From Utricularia gibba (Eukaryota; Streptophyta; Magnoliopsida; Lamiales; Lentibulariaceae): a stretch of DNA of 64,000 nucleotides. Location of the stretch: the NCBI GenBank assembly GCA_002189035.1, contig CM007990.1, forward strand, positions 372,001 through 436,000. Reading direction: 5' to 3'. The number at the start of each line of letters is the position of its first letter. Within the stretch, counting starts at the first letter, position 1. The position numbers were made by a program, and so were the translations under genes. Below are positions 1 to 13,300 of the stretch, in pieces. The notes beneath the pieces were generated by a model. The model did not search any database. It saw nothing but the letters and a program-made list of their open reading frames with translations, and was not told the origin of the DNA.

Positions 1-445
1 AACCTTCGGTCCTCGTCTCTGGCAGCTCCCAGTGCATCCTCTACCGATCACAGATACCTCTGATAGGGTGACTGTGTTTGCCTGCTCTTTGCTTCAGGGC
101 CAAGTGTTGCCATGCCTGAAAGCTGCAAGCAGGTATTTGGCTGCATCGCCGACGATGCTCCTTAAGCCAGAATCATTGTGCCAAAAACGGGTGGTGAATC
201 TGCTGCACAGGATGAAGAATTCCAAGGGTGCAGTTATAGATAGCTGTGGCAGATTGAGAGCCCTGTGGAAGGAAAACCAAAAGGCACTGTTCCTGGAAAT
301 TCAGGATTGGTTTCAAGAAGGGTTTCATGATCAGTTCCAAGGCCTCTGGGATGTGATGCTCCAGCAAATATCTATGGACCCCGAACGGAGATTCGCAAGG
401 AAGACCAAGAGGACAACACATGTACCGCATACTCACGAATTTTGA
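1..445 (+). CDS. 3' end of an unidentified protein-coding gene (partial, cut by left edge)
   Basis: An open frame runs from base 2 to a TGA at 443-445 with no in-frame ATG near its start, so this is the C-terminal part of a gene that begins left of the window. A pyrimidine-rich stretch ending in CAG at about 106 could be a splice acceptor, in which case the last exon starts near 107. The translation is helical-looking, with basic and amphipathic segments (for example LCQKRVVNLLHRMKNSKG and LFLEIQDWFQEGFHDQFQG), and ends in a basic tail. I do not recognise the family. The antisense strand also has an 87-codon frame (173-436), but it shows no better features. The gene is convergent with MDN1, and the tandem repeat array lies between the two 3' ends. 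Confidence 0.45.
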   Translation, partial: TFGPRLWQLPVHPLPITDTSDRVTVFACSLLQGQVLPCLKAASRYLAASPTMLLKPESLCQKRVVNLLHRMKNSKGAVIDSCGRLRALWKENQKALFLEIQDWFQEGFHDQFQGLWDVMLQQISMDPERRFARKTKRTTHVPHTHEF

Positions 446-483
446 GATAGGTTCGTTAGATATTTTTTGTTTGATATTTTGAG

Positions 484-1378
484 GATGATGAGTGCACAGG
501 GATGATTAATATTTTCGATACTGTATATTATAATACAAAGTTTGTATTCAAAATTATAAAAAATAATTAATGACAACAAAATTATGAATAATTACAAAAG
601 AATGATGATGAGTGCACGTGTTGCAGCAAGGGGGAAGGACGGCGACCCTCCGAATTGTGAGAAACACAGCTTCTCTTAGAGTGTTGATTAATATATTAGA
701 TATTGTATATTAGAATATGTAGTTTGCATTAAAAATCATAAAAAATAATTAATGACAACAAAATTATGAATAATTACAAAAGAATGATGATGAGTGCACG
801 TGTTGCAGCAAGGGGGAAGGACGGCGACCCTCCGAATTGTGAGAAACACAGCTTCTCTTAGAGTGTTGATTAATATATTAGATATTGTATATTAGAATAT
901 GTAGTTTGCATTAAAAATCATAAAAAATAATTAATGACAACAAAATTATGAATAATTACAAAAGAATGATGATGAGTGCACGTGTTGCAGCAAGGGGGAA
1001 GGACGGCGACCCTCCGAATTGTGAGAAACACAGCTTCTCTTAGAGTGTTGATTAATATATTAGATATTGTATATTAGAATATGTAGTTTGCATTAAAAAT
1101 CATAAAAAATAATTAATGACAACAAAATTATGAATAATTACAAAAGAATGATGATGAGTGCACGTGTTGCAGGGGGAAGGACGGCGGCACTCGGAATTCT
1201 GAGAAACACAGCTTCTCTTAGAGTGTTGATTAATATATTAGATATTGTATATTAGAATATATAGTTTGTATTAAAAATCATAAAAAATAATTAATGACAA
1301 CAAAATTATGAATAATTACAAAAGAATGATGATGAGTGCACGTGTAACCCCCTTGCTCAAATTCTGAGAAACACAGCT
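484..1378. repeat. 182-bp tandem repeat array at the MDN1 3' end
   Basis: The phrase AATGATGATGAGTGCAC recurs at 601, 783, 965, 1147 and 1325, giving periods of 182, 182, 182 and 178 bp. A shorter, divergent copy occupies about 484-600, and a partial last copy runs into the MDN1 stop codon. Units at 601-1146 are almost identical; the unit at 1147 has small changes including a 4-bp loss. Each unit has an AT-rich half (about 90 bp) and a GC-richer half with TTGCAGCAAGGGGGAAGG. Each also carries a segment matching the MDN1 terminus and stop region (CACAGCTTC then T/A CTT then A/G GAGTGTTG). This places the array in the MDN1 3' UTR or just downstream. Confidence 0.93.
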
Positions 1379-4300
1379 TCACTTGGAGTGTTGCATGAGC
1401 TCAAACCACTGGAGATGGAATGAAACAAACACATGAGAACCAAACAACAAATGCAGCAACAATAGAATAGCAAGAACGTGCGACTCTTACTTGTCTCAGA
1501 AGGTCCGCAAGCACTCGTGGAAGTGCCTCGATGTTCTTCAACACAACATAATATGGGAATGGAAAAGTGTCGAGGTACTTAGAGATCTTGTGCTTCCCAC
1601 CCTGAATTGTAGCTTCCTGAAATACATTGAGGGAATCAGTGTAACCCCTTGCTCAAATGAAACAGCAGAAAGCCAGCCAACATACATGATTAAAGAGTGT
1701 TTTTTTAGGATACCTGAAAATCTAGGATTGACTCATTCGGCTTTGGACTGTCTAAGATAAGGAATGCAACCATGCACTGCTTGCTCAGGATGTCCCTCAC
1801 ACGACGCTTTAGTTTTTCCTGATAGGAGAACATTGATGGACGTTGCATCTCTGCGGGAAAACTTGATAAATTTTGAATGACAAGTGCGTACCTTTTCACT
1901 GAACCTGCCATCTGCGATTATCAGAACAAGTTGCTGGAGAGGATTTTCACCAGATGGTAGACGGGCTCGCATCACCGCAGCATCCAACATGTTATCCAGG
2001 TATTTCATCAGGTCAGACATTGGCTCATTTGCAATCGTGTTTTCTTGCTTGAATGTGAAACTTGATATCATCTGTAACATGTTTGGATGGATGTCAAGGC
2101 TTTGATGATCAACCTGTCATGGACTAAACTAGTGTTTCACGGAGCTATCACTAACCTTGATTCCAGCTTCAGGAGTGAATGATTGGTCAAAATCATGCAG
2201 GAGCTTGATATTCCCCTGCTGCCCAAAGCTTGCTACGGCCAGGCGTCCTACTTCTAGTTGAGACATTGCTCGACATACTGTCACCAGAGCTTGGAGGGCA
2301 AAATTCCCACAACCCCATTCAGACATGCTGCGGGAGTCATCGACGGCAATCACAACTTGGTAATCACGCTTGCTAGGCTTAGTCCTCCTCAGCCATATCT
2401 TGTCTTTTCGGTAATGGCTGGCAATGTATAGGATAACCTGTGGATGGGATGGATCATCTAATATTGAGCAAGCATTTTGGAGGGAAATAAATGTTAACTG
2501 CCACATGATTACCTTCTTCATGTTGATTCTTTTACCAGTCTTGTAATAACCTTGGAGCTTGCTAGCTACCGTGGGCTCCAACACCAGACGTAGTTGTTCC
2601 ACCAACTCGTGAGACAGTCTTGTTGTGAGCAATTCAAATCTTCTCCAATGGGCAGCAGCATCACTCACATCAGATGAGGACTCGTATCTGAGGGCATGAC
2701 CCAGCTGATCATCCTTGGACGAGAATTCCAGGCACTGGTTCGCTGCTTCGCTCATAAATGATTTCCTCATAATTACCACATTATCTGACATTTCAGTGTT
2801 ATCTTGGATGTTTTCACCATCTATTTCCATGTGCTCTGCAGAACCTTGCTCATGATCTACAATTTCTCGTTGCAGGTTGGCATCCAGCATATGGCTCAAG
2901 GGAAGATTTCTTATAGGTAAGTTTTCAGGATTCCCTTTCTCGAGCTGAACTTCATTTTCAGCTTCTGTCTGCATTTGATTCCCCAAATCCGTATCAGTTT
3001 CTCTCTCAGAAATATCACCCCTAATTTGATCAGCAGTTGCTGGTCCAAGGGCTTGAGCTGTCCCTTCTTGAAACTCAGCAGTGTAACCATACTCATCTGC
3101 AGTATCATCCACCAAACCATCTGCAATATCTTCCTTTTGAAGGTCAACGGACACTGTGACCCTTTCCTTCCACCCCTCCAAGGCATTGCCAATGTTGCGA
3201 TAAGGGTTGGGCTGTAAATTGTGAGCAAAGGACTCGGAAGAAGGCTGTGAAGATACAGGCTTCCCGACGCTCAATCTTTCACCAGAACCAGAAGCAGCAA
3301 CGGCAACTTCAGATTCTGAGGCATTAGGCTTCCCACTAGTTGGCGCAATGTCATTCTTCACATCATCAGATCCATCCAAGTTAGTTGCATCAGTGTGAAT
3401 TTCTGTGGACTGGACTCCCGCCTGGGAGGCACCGTCCTTTGAGCTAAGTACGTCATGATCTTCTTTTGGCACCTGGGAATCTCTTGTTCCTTCCAGATTT
3501 TCAGGGACAGCCTCCTCAGCATCAGCCATTTCTGTATCTTCTGCATCTTTCTCGGTGTCTGCCTCATCTGTAACTTCGTTCGCCTTTCCTTCTCCATCTT
3601 CCATCTCTGCATCCTCCAAGTCCTCCGATTCCCCATCTACTGTTGGTTCATCAGAATTCATTTCATTTTCATCAGGCTTTTGAATCTGGTCAGGGTTTAC
3701 GCCTGAAGGGTCAGCAAATGCCTCATCTTTTTCCATGGTCATATCATCTGCATCATCACCATCATGACTACCACCATCCTCATAATCTTCATCCTCATGC
3801 TCAGCAGATTCTTTTGCATCATTCAACTCCATACTGTCTTGCGTCGGAGCAGAATCGTCCTTGGCTCGCAATTCATCATCCTGGGAACCCCCATCCTTGA
3901 CTGATGGTCCATGCTCATACTTCTCTGTCATGCCACGTTCCTCCTCGTCATCATCGTGCTCGCCAACCTTCTCATCAACAACATTGCTGTCATCACCAAC
4001 AGCTCCCATGGCAGACTCAGGTTGCTCCCCATCACTCTCATCTTCATTGTCATCAGCATTTGAATCCTCGCTAACGCTAAATGCATCAGCATCGAAGTCT
4101 TGTTCCATCTCTATGCCCTTATCATTCTTACCAGTTGTATCATCTGGAGACTTGCTATCTTCGTTTGGCTGCAGCTCATGAAATCAGTCCCGGTATCCAG
4201 TATACGGTACTAATGCAAAATACACATATCTATCTTAATGGATGCATACCTTCTGTGAAGAACCAAGAAGCTGATCTTCATCACTAATTTGATCACTGAC

Positions 4301-7300
4301 ATCGGTTGCTCCTACACCCTCACCCATTCCAGTTCCACTAGCATCGTTCACTGCTTCTTTGCTATCCTCCGCATCTTCTTCGGGGGAACCGAATCCTTTG
4401 ACAAATAGTGAAGAGAAGATGTTCCCAGTGCAAAGGTGACTTCACATACCTAGAGAACCACAAAAACACAGATCATACGCTGTTCTTGCACCTACTTGAT
4501 TCTTAGCATGGATTGACGTGCAAAATAGCTCAGCTTCTACAATTGGTGGAGGTTCATTCATATATATATTGAAATTCAGATGAGCGGATCAAACTGAAAC
4601 TCACCACAGTGTGAATCCTCAAGAAATCCAGCAGCAGATTTTCCCCAAAAGCAAGAAACTTCTCTAGCATATCATACATGTTTTTCAGTTGAAAGTGAAT
4701 GGAAGAGTTTAAACTGGTATCTCCTCCTCCACAAAAGTTGAGAAGTTCTCCCTGGAGATTGCAACTCAAGTTGGAAAACTCTCAAATATCTCAAAATAAA
4801 AACCTTTCGCATATTTCATTTCTGAGTTTCAAAAATACACCAGCCAAAGACAAGTAAAAAGGTAATAAGAAAGAACTTACCAGATGCTGAACTGTCGCAA
4901 TTACGTTTTCATGGATGAGTTCCAATTGCAAATGCTCTATATGTTTTTCGAATATAGGCTTCCATTCTTTTATATTACAAGTGAAATCCTGGTTCAGATG
5001 CCCAATGCTCTCAAATCCAGTAGCAAGTCGGCTAAGTGTATCTTTGAGTGCACTATCAAAGTCAGCTTTGTATCTTGCAATAGTTTCATCATTAGCTGAC
5101 AAGCCTATTTGTTTCGAAGAAGAGTACATTTCCTTACAATGAGAGGCCTGCAATACATAATAGAGAATCAGTTGTAATAGTCAAGATTTCCTATAAAATG
5201 TTCCAACATGATACTGGAAATAGGAGCTTCTGTTTGGTTTACCTGTACAAGTAAATTATGTATACGCTCAAGAAGGATGCCTGGAATGGAATCCTGCCTA
5301 TCTTCTTTCCCGAGATATGCAGACAGGTCTTGCTCTAATGTCTTGAAAAGCTCAAAGTTCTTATCCACCAGCTGTTCCATTTCAAGGTTGACTCCATAAA
5401 GCTGCAAAAATGTGATGCCTACAGTGTCCTCTCCATTACATCCAAGAAGGTGCTTATCCATTGTATCCTGTAAAGATTTTTATTAGATCATGGAGAAGTT
5501 TGTGAATAAAAAAATTGGGTTCCAATACACTTACCTTGGATTCCTTGATGATGGGAAGAACGTTCTGAATGAGCGAGAGAAACTTTACCGCTTCACCTTT
5601 TAAAGTAGAACAGGAACTCAGATGATTTTTTTCAACGGTCTGTAGGAACCACGCTTCTTCATACAGTAAAGTGCATAAATTATCAATGAGTTGCTGCAAC
5701 AAATGCAAAAGTAAATGTCAGAACACGAATAAGAATAGCATTCTCCATCCCCTTGGTCAGGAAACAAGAGTGAAGAAAAACCTTTTGCTGCCACATGCAT
5801 TCAAAGATGGACAACTGATTCTTCATTGGAAAGCAGCCACCAGAGGTTTCTCCCATGGACAAAAATTTAGACAACGACCAAGTGCACTGGCTCAATGAAT
5901 TGAGTTTCTTGGAAAAAGCATAGATGATTGCTCTTTGCTCTTGTTGAATCTCAAACAAGTCGTCAACATAAGAACACGACCTTGCTGCCTGCAGTAGAGA
6001 GGATGAAGAGCCACATCATTACAAACATGAGATATTATCATATATGTTACTCAAGGCATACCTGTATATTACTAATGTCCTTGTGAAATTTCAGAGAAAC
6101 TCCCTCTAGATGTGTAATCATGGAGATACTCTTGAAGTAAAACTTATTTGCTAATTTCCACAAAAAATCATGAGACGAGCTCTGAATGTGACCAGGATTT
6201 ATATGACTTGAGGAATCGTCTGTGCACATCAACAAGTGCTGCACTTCATATGCCGGCTGGAGAATCCATCTTTTAGATTTTCTGAACTCTCCCTGCTACC
6301 AAGCAAAAATCAGTTAACGCTGATATAAAAATGCTCCATCCTCATTCTCGTTGAATAGCATGTGTCCCAATTTCGAAATAAAACTTGAAGGACGATAATA
6401 TTCCACTTTGTTTTATTAATCAAAATTCGAAATAGGAGATGAATATGTATGCACAAAAGCTAAGAGAATGTGGAAGTGAAAACTGGTATGCAATCACATT
6501 ACCTCCATAGCCAGTCGATGCTTGGACAACCTGCAGCGTTCAAGAAAATCGAAAAGCTCAGAAAATTGCCTTCTTTTGATAAGGTTCTTTGTCTTATCAT
6601 CCCAGAGTTTGCTAAACCCAATCATTCTGGTGCATAGCTCATCAAGTGTATGCCACACCTGCTGTCTTTCCAGAACGCATGACAGTATGCCAGTGGCATT
6701 GATTGATTTTAGTGCCTCCCCTGCAGGAGATGCATTATTAAAAAGGAACAAATGACTGAAAGATGAGGTTGAAGTCTAAGGAAGCAAACCATCCATGTTT
6801 ATTAGACTCTTCTGCCAATTGTCAAACCATGTAGGGCTACTGCAGAAGGAAAAAAAAAAAAAATCAGCACTCCACGAAAAACTTTGGACTCCAATTAAAA
6901 AATTGGAGCATACCCCTCTTTGTTGTTGAGGGCAATGTGATCAGCTACAGCTTCAAGGACTGTCTTTGTTTCAAGATCAACAAAAAAACTTTGAACTTGA
7001 GCACATTCTTCAGCCCCACTTCTTTGCATTTCTCGACCAAGATATTCCATAAGAGGTTGTTGGAGTAGGTCCTGAGATTCAGTTGTGGGAGACAATAGAA
7101 AATCAGTGTGGCCATTGAATATGGATAAATATCTCCTGAAAACTTTGAATAATATCTGACAACATTAATAAATGCGCCATAATATGCAAGCCAGCAGAAA
7201 AAGTGGCAAATTTAAATACTGAATAGAAATTATACCGTATACTTTTTCACAATTTTCCTCAATTTAAGCCGGGTATTTCTGATGCTCCCAATCATTTTTC

Positions 7301-10300
7301 CGAAGGCCTCAACTGTCAAATGTTTATTGACGTAATCCCAACGACAAAGCTTTAGAAGCTGATTCAACTCCTTCTCAATTGTTCTTCTATTCTCGCTATT
7401 ATGCTCCAGAATTCTTTGGGATGAGGAACACATAACCAAATGAGTAAAACATTACAAAAACTCCATGCCAAATGAATGCAAAGTTTCAGAAAAAAAAAGG
7501 AAAGAACACTAGCACAAACGCGACTCACTTTGGTAACAACTGAATGTAGAAGCCAGAAACATTGTATAGAATTTTTGCATTCTCCACTTTCCAGGTGGTG
7601 CTGCAAAATCAACCATGAAAATTCGCATAAAATTGTAGTAGCAGAATTGACTTTACTAACAGTCATGATGATCCTAGTTTATTAAAAAAATTCGTTTACC
7701 CCATATGATTCTTCCGCCTCAAATCAGTATTAATCTGCCCGTAGAAAGAAAATAGCAACTGAAGTTGCTTTTTAAATTCTCCAATGGCGGATGTATTGAA
7801 GAATTCTTGCAGGCTGCGGATTTATGGAAGTAAATAATTGACCTTTTGACTAAACTATATTCTCGGAAAGATATTTAAAAAGGTAAAAAGGAAGACATGC
7901 CTTTCAATCGCTAAGCTGTTGTTTTCATCAAGATCATCGGCAAGACTTCGTAGCAAAATTGAATAAAGAGGAAACCAAAGCTGCAAGTGATGTGTTCCAA
8001 CATTGTCAACAGACTCAAAATATATAGAAACTAATCAACAGAGAATCAAATTCTCCAGGACGAATGTGGCAGGTGAACTTTTACAAGGAAGAAGTACAGT
8101 TACCTTTCCAACATTTGCTTCGATCTGAGAGTCAACATCATCGAGCAGTGCTGGCCAAGAATTGAATTCCAACTGATACCATGAGCACATCAAAGCGAGA
8201 ATAGGTTGCAAATACTCTGGAAATAGAAACAAATGCGGAAGGTAGTTATTCTTGTTTGAAAAGTGGCATGGGATCATCAATGGGATCTAACTGGAGGGGG
8301 AGGGGGGATGAACTATGCGCATCAGAACATTACACTACATACCATTCACCGAAAATTTGGCAATCTCGCTTTGTGAAGCACAAATCCTACCTAGAAGAAA
8401 CTCCAGAGCAGACAACACCTTCAGAAATAGAAATGAACGAAATTCAGAGGAAAAGACTGATATATTACTCTGCATACTGCAGAGTTATTATACAGCATAT
8501 GAACACATAACATAATTAAACCAGAAACTGTAAATCTGAAAGGTTTTTACTGGACTACCAGATCCGGTATTTTACCTTGGCAGGAGGAGAATCGAGCGGA
8601 AGAGCCAAAATCATGTCAATAACTTCTAAAATCCTCTGGAGGACAGGACTTTCATGCTCTTTCAGCAAGCCAAGTATGTGCCACCTTAAGATGGTTACTG
8701 GCTCAACAACTCTAACTATGATGGGTGAGTTTGAATCCTGTAAGGATCAAGGAGTATAACCAACGATTCTGTTACCAACCATGAAGCAAAAGTGCATTAT
8801 CTTCATACCTTGTAGAAGTTGTTCGCACAGCCCACTTTATCAGAAAGAAAAAACTTCTTGCCATGCTCCAAGCATAGGCAGAGTAAGTGCTCAGGGGCAA
8901 GCATAGCATCAAAACAGGAGGCAAGAGTGCCTTTCAAATCTGATTGACGAGAATATAAATAAGATACTGAATAAGATTAACAATTTCATACTATTCTCAA
9001 GCATCCAGAAGGAAATGAATCACCTTTGATCATTCTTAACCCTGACGTATAAGATTCAATAAAGGAAGACATCATACCCATCTCAGATACTTGTGGACGA
9101 CCAGGCTGTTAAAAATATGGCCCGAGTCACAAAAGCAGGACGTAAATGGATAAAGTTAACACAGCATGGGTAGTTATCTTTAACTCCACAGTAATTCAAG
9201 GATCCATAATTAAGCACTGAAGAAAGTAGCTTACTTGTTGAACAAGGTCCACCGAGCCGAACAATTGGTTATGAATATTAACAATACCATCCAAATCAGA
9301 TTCCTTCACATCCCAGTTATGGTCCATGTCAGCAGCATTCCCATCAACACTTATCTGATGGAAACAAGGATTATAATTTACACAAGTTTTTATAAGAAAA
9401 ATGGTACATGCACGTGGAACAAAAGCATGGGATGTATTTTCCAAGAAAACTAATCCATGTGTACCTTCTCATCCAGATCTTCACAAAGAAGTTCTTGCCA
9501 CTCGGAAAAGCTATCATTTGGAAGCAGGCTTGTGCAGTTTGACAAATCAATTTCAATGATGTTCGCCATCTTAAATGCCCGGGCTCTCAATTTGAATTGT
9601 CCACATTCTTTAGTCACTGTGTTCTTCTCCCGATGCTCCATCCAAAGGCATGCTATTTCATAAAAGATCTCTGATAGAAGCTGATATAAACAAAAGTTCA
9701 AAATCAGACTTCGGATAACAAAAAACAATACTAGCACATAGATACAGGAGAATATGTACCCAGGAGCCTAACCTTGAAGGAAGCATCATTAAGGAAACGA
9801 GAAACAGTGACACCATCCTTGATTCTTCGCAGGATATTTTGGTAAATGGAAAATTTAGAAGGCAGAGGTAGAGCCTGAAACAGGAGATAACCAGGAAGCC
9901 CATCAAATTAATTCCCGTACTAAATTCTTGCTATGGAAAAAAAAAAAAGATTCCAGATTAGCCATGTACCGTCAGATTTGGAACACATTGAGGCGTTGAC
10001 ATAGCCTTTTTTGCAAAGTTAAACAGGTTTTCAAGTGCATGCACAGAAATAGCGTTCAATGGGGCTGAAAGTACTGGAAGCTCTCCAGCATGTGCGGATG
10101 TAGCTGCAGGAGATCTAGGGAATCTCATGAATTCATAAATGAAATCCTGTCAAAGAAGCCCTTGCGTCAGCTGCAAGACTATATGGGAAGAAATAAAATA
10201 TGAATGAACCATAAGCCAACCAGGAATGAACTAGTATCGTGCTTTGAATTCCCTGGATGTGGACCATGGATTTCAGAAGAGAGCATTAATGAGAGGCCCA

Positions 10301-13300
10301 ATTTAATCTCATACAGTGCAATTTGAACAGGCTCGGTTATATCCTTAAACGCTGAGTACTCATTAGATAACCGGTCAATGAAGTTCGACAAGACTACCTG
10401 AAAATGAAACTTGAAGGGTCACAATATTCATCACAGGGCTTCAGTCAAATACACAAATGCATAAACAAATAGCACAGGCTGAAAAAAAGAACTTGAAGGA
10501 ATTACCTGAAAATTCTGAACTCGTTCAGCTTTGAAGCCTTTAAAACAGTTAGTCCATTCAACGATATCACCCAAAAGTTTTTTCAAGTCCTCAAATTTTA
10601 CAGAACAAGGACGGTATACAATCTGTTGCATTCGAAAACAAAGATATTTTAGGATGAGATTCATTATCAAGCATGCCGTTTAGGACGGCATGAATATCCC
10701 CCACAAAAAAAAAAACAATGTAGATGTATGCATATGCACCTTTTTTTGCATCCTTTTTCTCTCCGCATTGAGTTCCTCAAGCAGAGTCCCTCTAAAATTA
10801 TTTTCACCACTCTCATAAGAATTTCCAGCTAAATAAATGCATTCTTCACGAACCTGCAAACAACAGAAAAATTATCAAAAGAGCCAGAAGTTAACTACTG
10901 ACCAGACGGAGTATTATCATCCCGTATAGATAATACCTCGGCCTCCAACTCAATGGATGCTATTTTCTCAGCCAACTCAGAGTACTTGAGTGAATACTTC
11001 AGACTGGGATCCAGATTAGTGGAGCGGACAAGAAGATTACAACGTAAGCCTCCAAGGCATACTAGGGCATATCCCACAGTTCTCATATCTGAAGAATGGT
11101 TATCATGCAAATAAAAAAAAATCCTTATGTATTGGATTTAGATCTACATTTTAAATCCAAGTGATAGCATAACAAACCATTAGTTGGGATCACGGAATAA
11201 AGTCCTCGGACCATTGGCTCAACATAGCAGTCAATAAGGGAAGTGAACACATCTGACGACTTTAACAGAGAAATTAGAGTTTCCATATGTTCCTGCACAG
11301 AGTAATAAATAATTTTCAGTGAATAAAATCCAAAGTGCATTTTAACCATATATATACTTCATGGATAATTTCTTGAATACATACCGTGCTTTTATGTTCC
11401 TGGATTGAATGAAATGCAGATCTGATTTTGGTGTATCCAGAATAATTGAATGACTTCTTATGTGCGTAAATAATCTAGAAGCAAGAGAACGGAGAAGGAA
11501 ATTCCAAGTAAAATCTCAGTGCTGGCAATAACAGAATTGAACATCTTTTTCTTGAAAATACCTGCTGGAACAGACAGCGCACAACAGATAAAAGCATGGA
11601 ACCAATATTCTTAATATAGGCTGAACTTTGCCATAGATTATGTGATGCAGCTCTAAAAGTCATGCCGTGCATGTGGTATTCTGTAACAGGAACAACATTT
11701 TCCCTGTGTGCAAAAAAAAAAAAAGAAGCATTAGGAAGTCTAGGATAATGTAATCTACGTGCATCCTTCCCTAATAAACGCTAATAATCTATCATGGCCC
11801 AAGAATTACGCAGAGCAATGAAACAAAATGTGGAACTTACAGGATATTGTCAACAATTGATGATTTCAGAGGCCGAAAAAGCTTGCATGGTAAAGTTGCA
11901 CAATAATCACTCTCCTGGGTTAAGCTCTGCATGATAAATGCACATTGTCAAACACTAATAATGGCATACAATATGTGGCCAACAGCGTGAGATTTTCCAA
12001 ATTGGAAAGTACCTCTTCAACTAGAGGGCAGCCTTCCCAAAGACTTGTATGCCACCTGAGCCACAGCTGGAGAGTACAGCCAGAAATTTCTCTATCGACT
12101 GCATAAAATCAATAAATAAATTAAGAAAAAAATAGGAAACAAGCATGGCAAATTCATGTAAGTTAATAGACCTCCGGTGAGCAAATGCCATGCATCCATA
12201 GTCCACAAAATATTCTGGAGTGGTAAGAGCTCAATAGGGGATCTTGACGAGTGACTGAGGGAGAAATTCAAAGATGATCTCAACGGACCTGACAACTTCA
12301 GCAAAACCTGTAACATTGGTAAACAAAAAAATAACTCAACAGGAGAATTTGTGGATTCCAAAATGCTATTATTGTTGAATTTCAAAACAAACATGCGTAC
12401 ATCATATTGCTTTTCAGTTTCCACCACAGATATCCTAGTCAGATCCTGGAGCAGCTCCAAATCAAAGACAAGGCTTGTCTCATCGAGCATAGGTTGAATG
12501 CTCAGCCAACGGATGAACCCAGAACTTCTAGACAAAGAAATAGGTGTAAAGACACAACAACCAGGAGAGCCTTTAGGAAGGGGTGAATCTGTATCAGCTT
12601 GCGATTCCATCACCAACTTCTGCTTTTCAATGTCCAATCTCTGGACAAGCATCTGACAAGTCGAGGACACACAGATGATTAAGTGAAAACAATGCAAATC
12701 CATGAAACACAGGAGTACCTGATAGATGTCTTCCAACTGGTGAACGATCTCAATCTCACTATAATTATTTTTACCAATAACAGATGATGCCATGCCTAGT
12801 CCTTGGATGAAAAAGAATTCAATCAGAATAGAATGCATATAAAATAAAAAATGCATTTATCATCTGTCCAACAAAGCATGAAGCAATCTGAACACTATAA
12901 AGGGTCACAAAGAGAAAACCTTCTCTCTAAAAAAAGGCAAGGATACAATTGCTGCCCCAGATAAGTGAGTTCTAACAATTTGCAATCTTGTTTCATTTTA
13001 GAGAAAAGTTGATTAAACCTTGAGGTAAATTCCTAATGAACAGTAGTAGCAGATGATGAGTAGTCATTGCAGGTGGCAAATTTTGTACAATTTCATGGAT
13101 ATTTTAAAGAAGATAAAATAAATGATCTTATTGCAAGTTTTGTCGCTATCACAACTTGGATGCAGCCGCTATTGAAACCTTCCAACAAACAAAAAAAATA
13201 AGTGCAGATGAATCCTGCGCTCTGTACCTTGCATTGCAAGAATACGAAGCTCAACATTGGCAACCATTGCAACATCCACTGCGCCATCCTTCAATTTGTG

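Noticed and set aside
484-1378. Regularly spaced repeats that might suggest a CRISPR array
   Set aside because: The 182-bp units are head-to-tail copies with no unique spacers, in plant nuclear DNA, and derive from the MDN1 terminus.
8256-8515. 84-codon + strand frame inside MDN1
   Set aside because: It falls in a longer intron with a G-rich patch; no domain and no conserved character.
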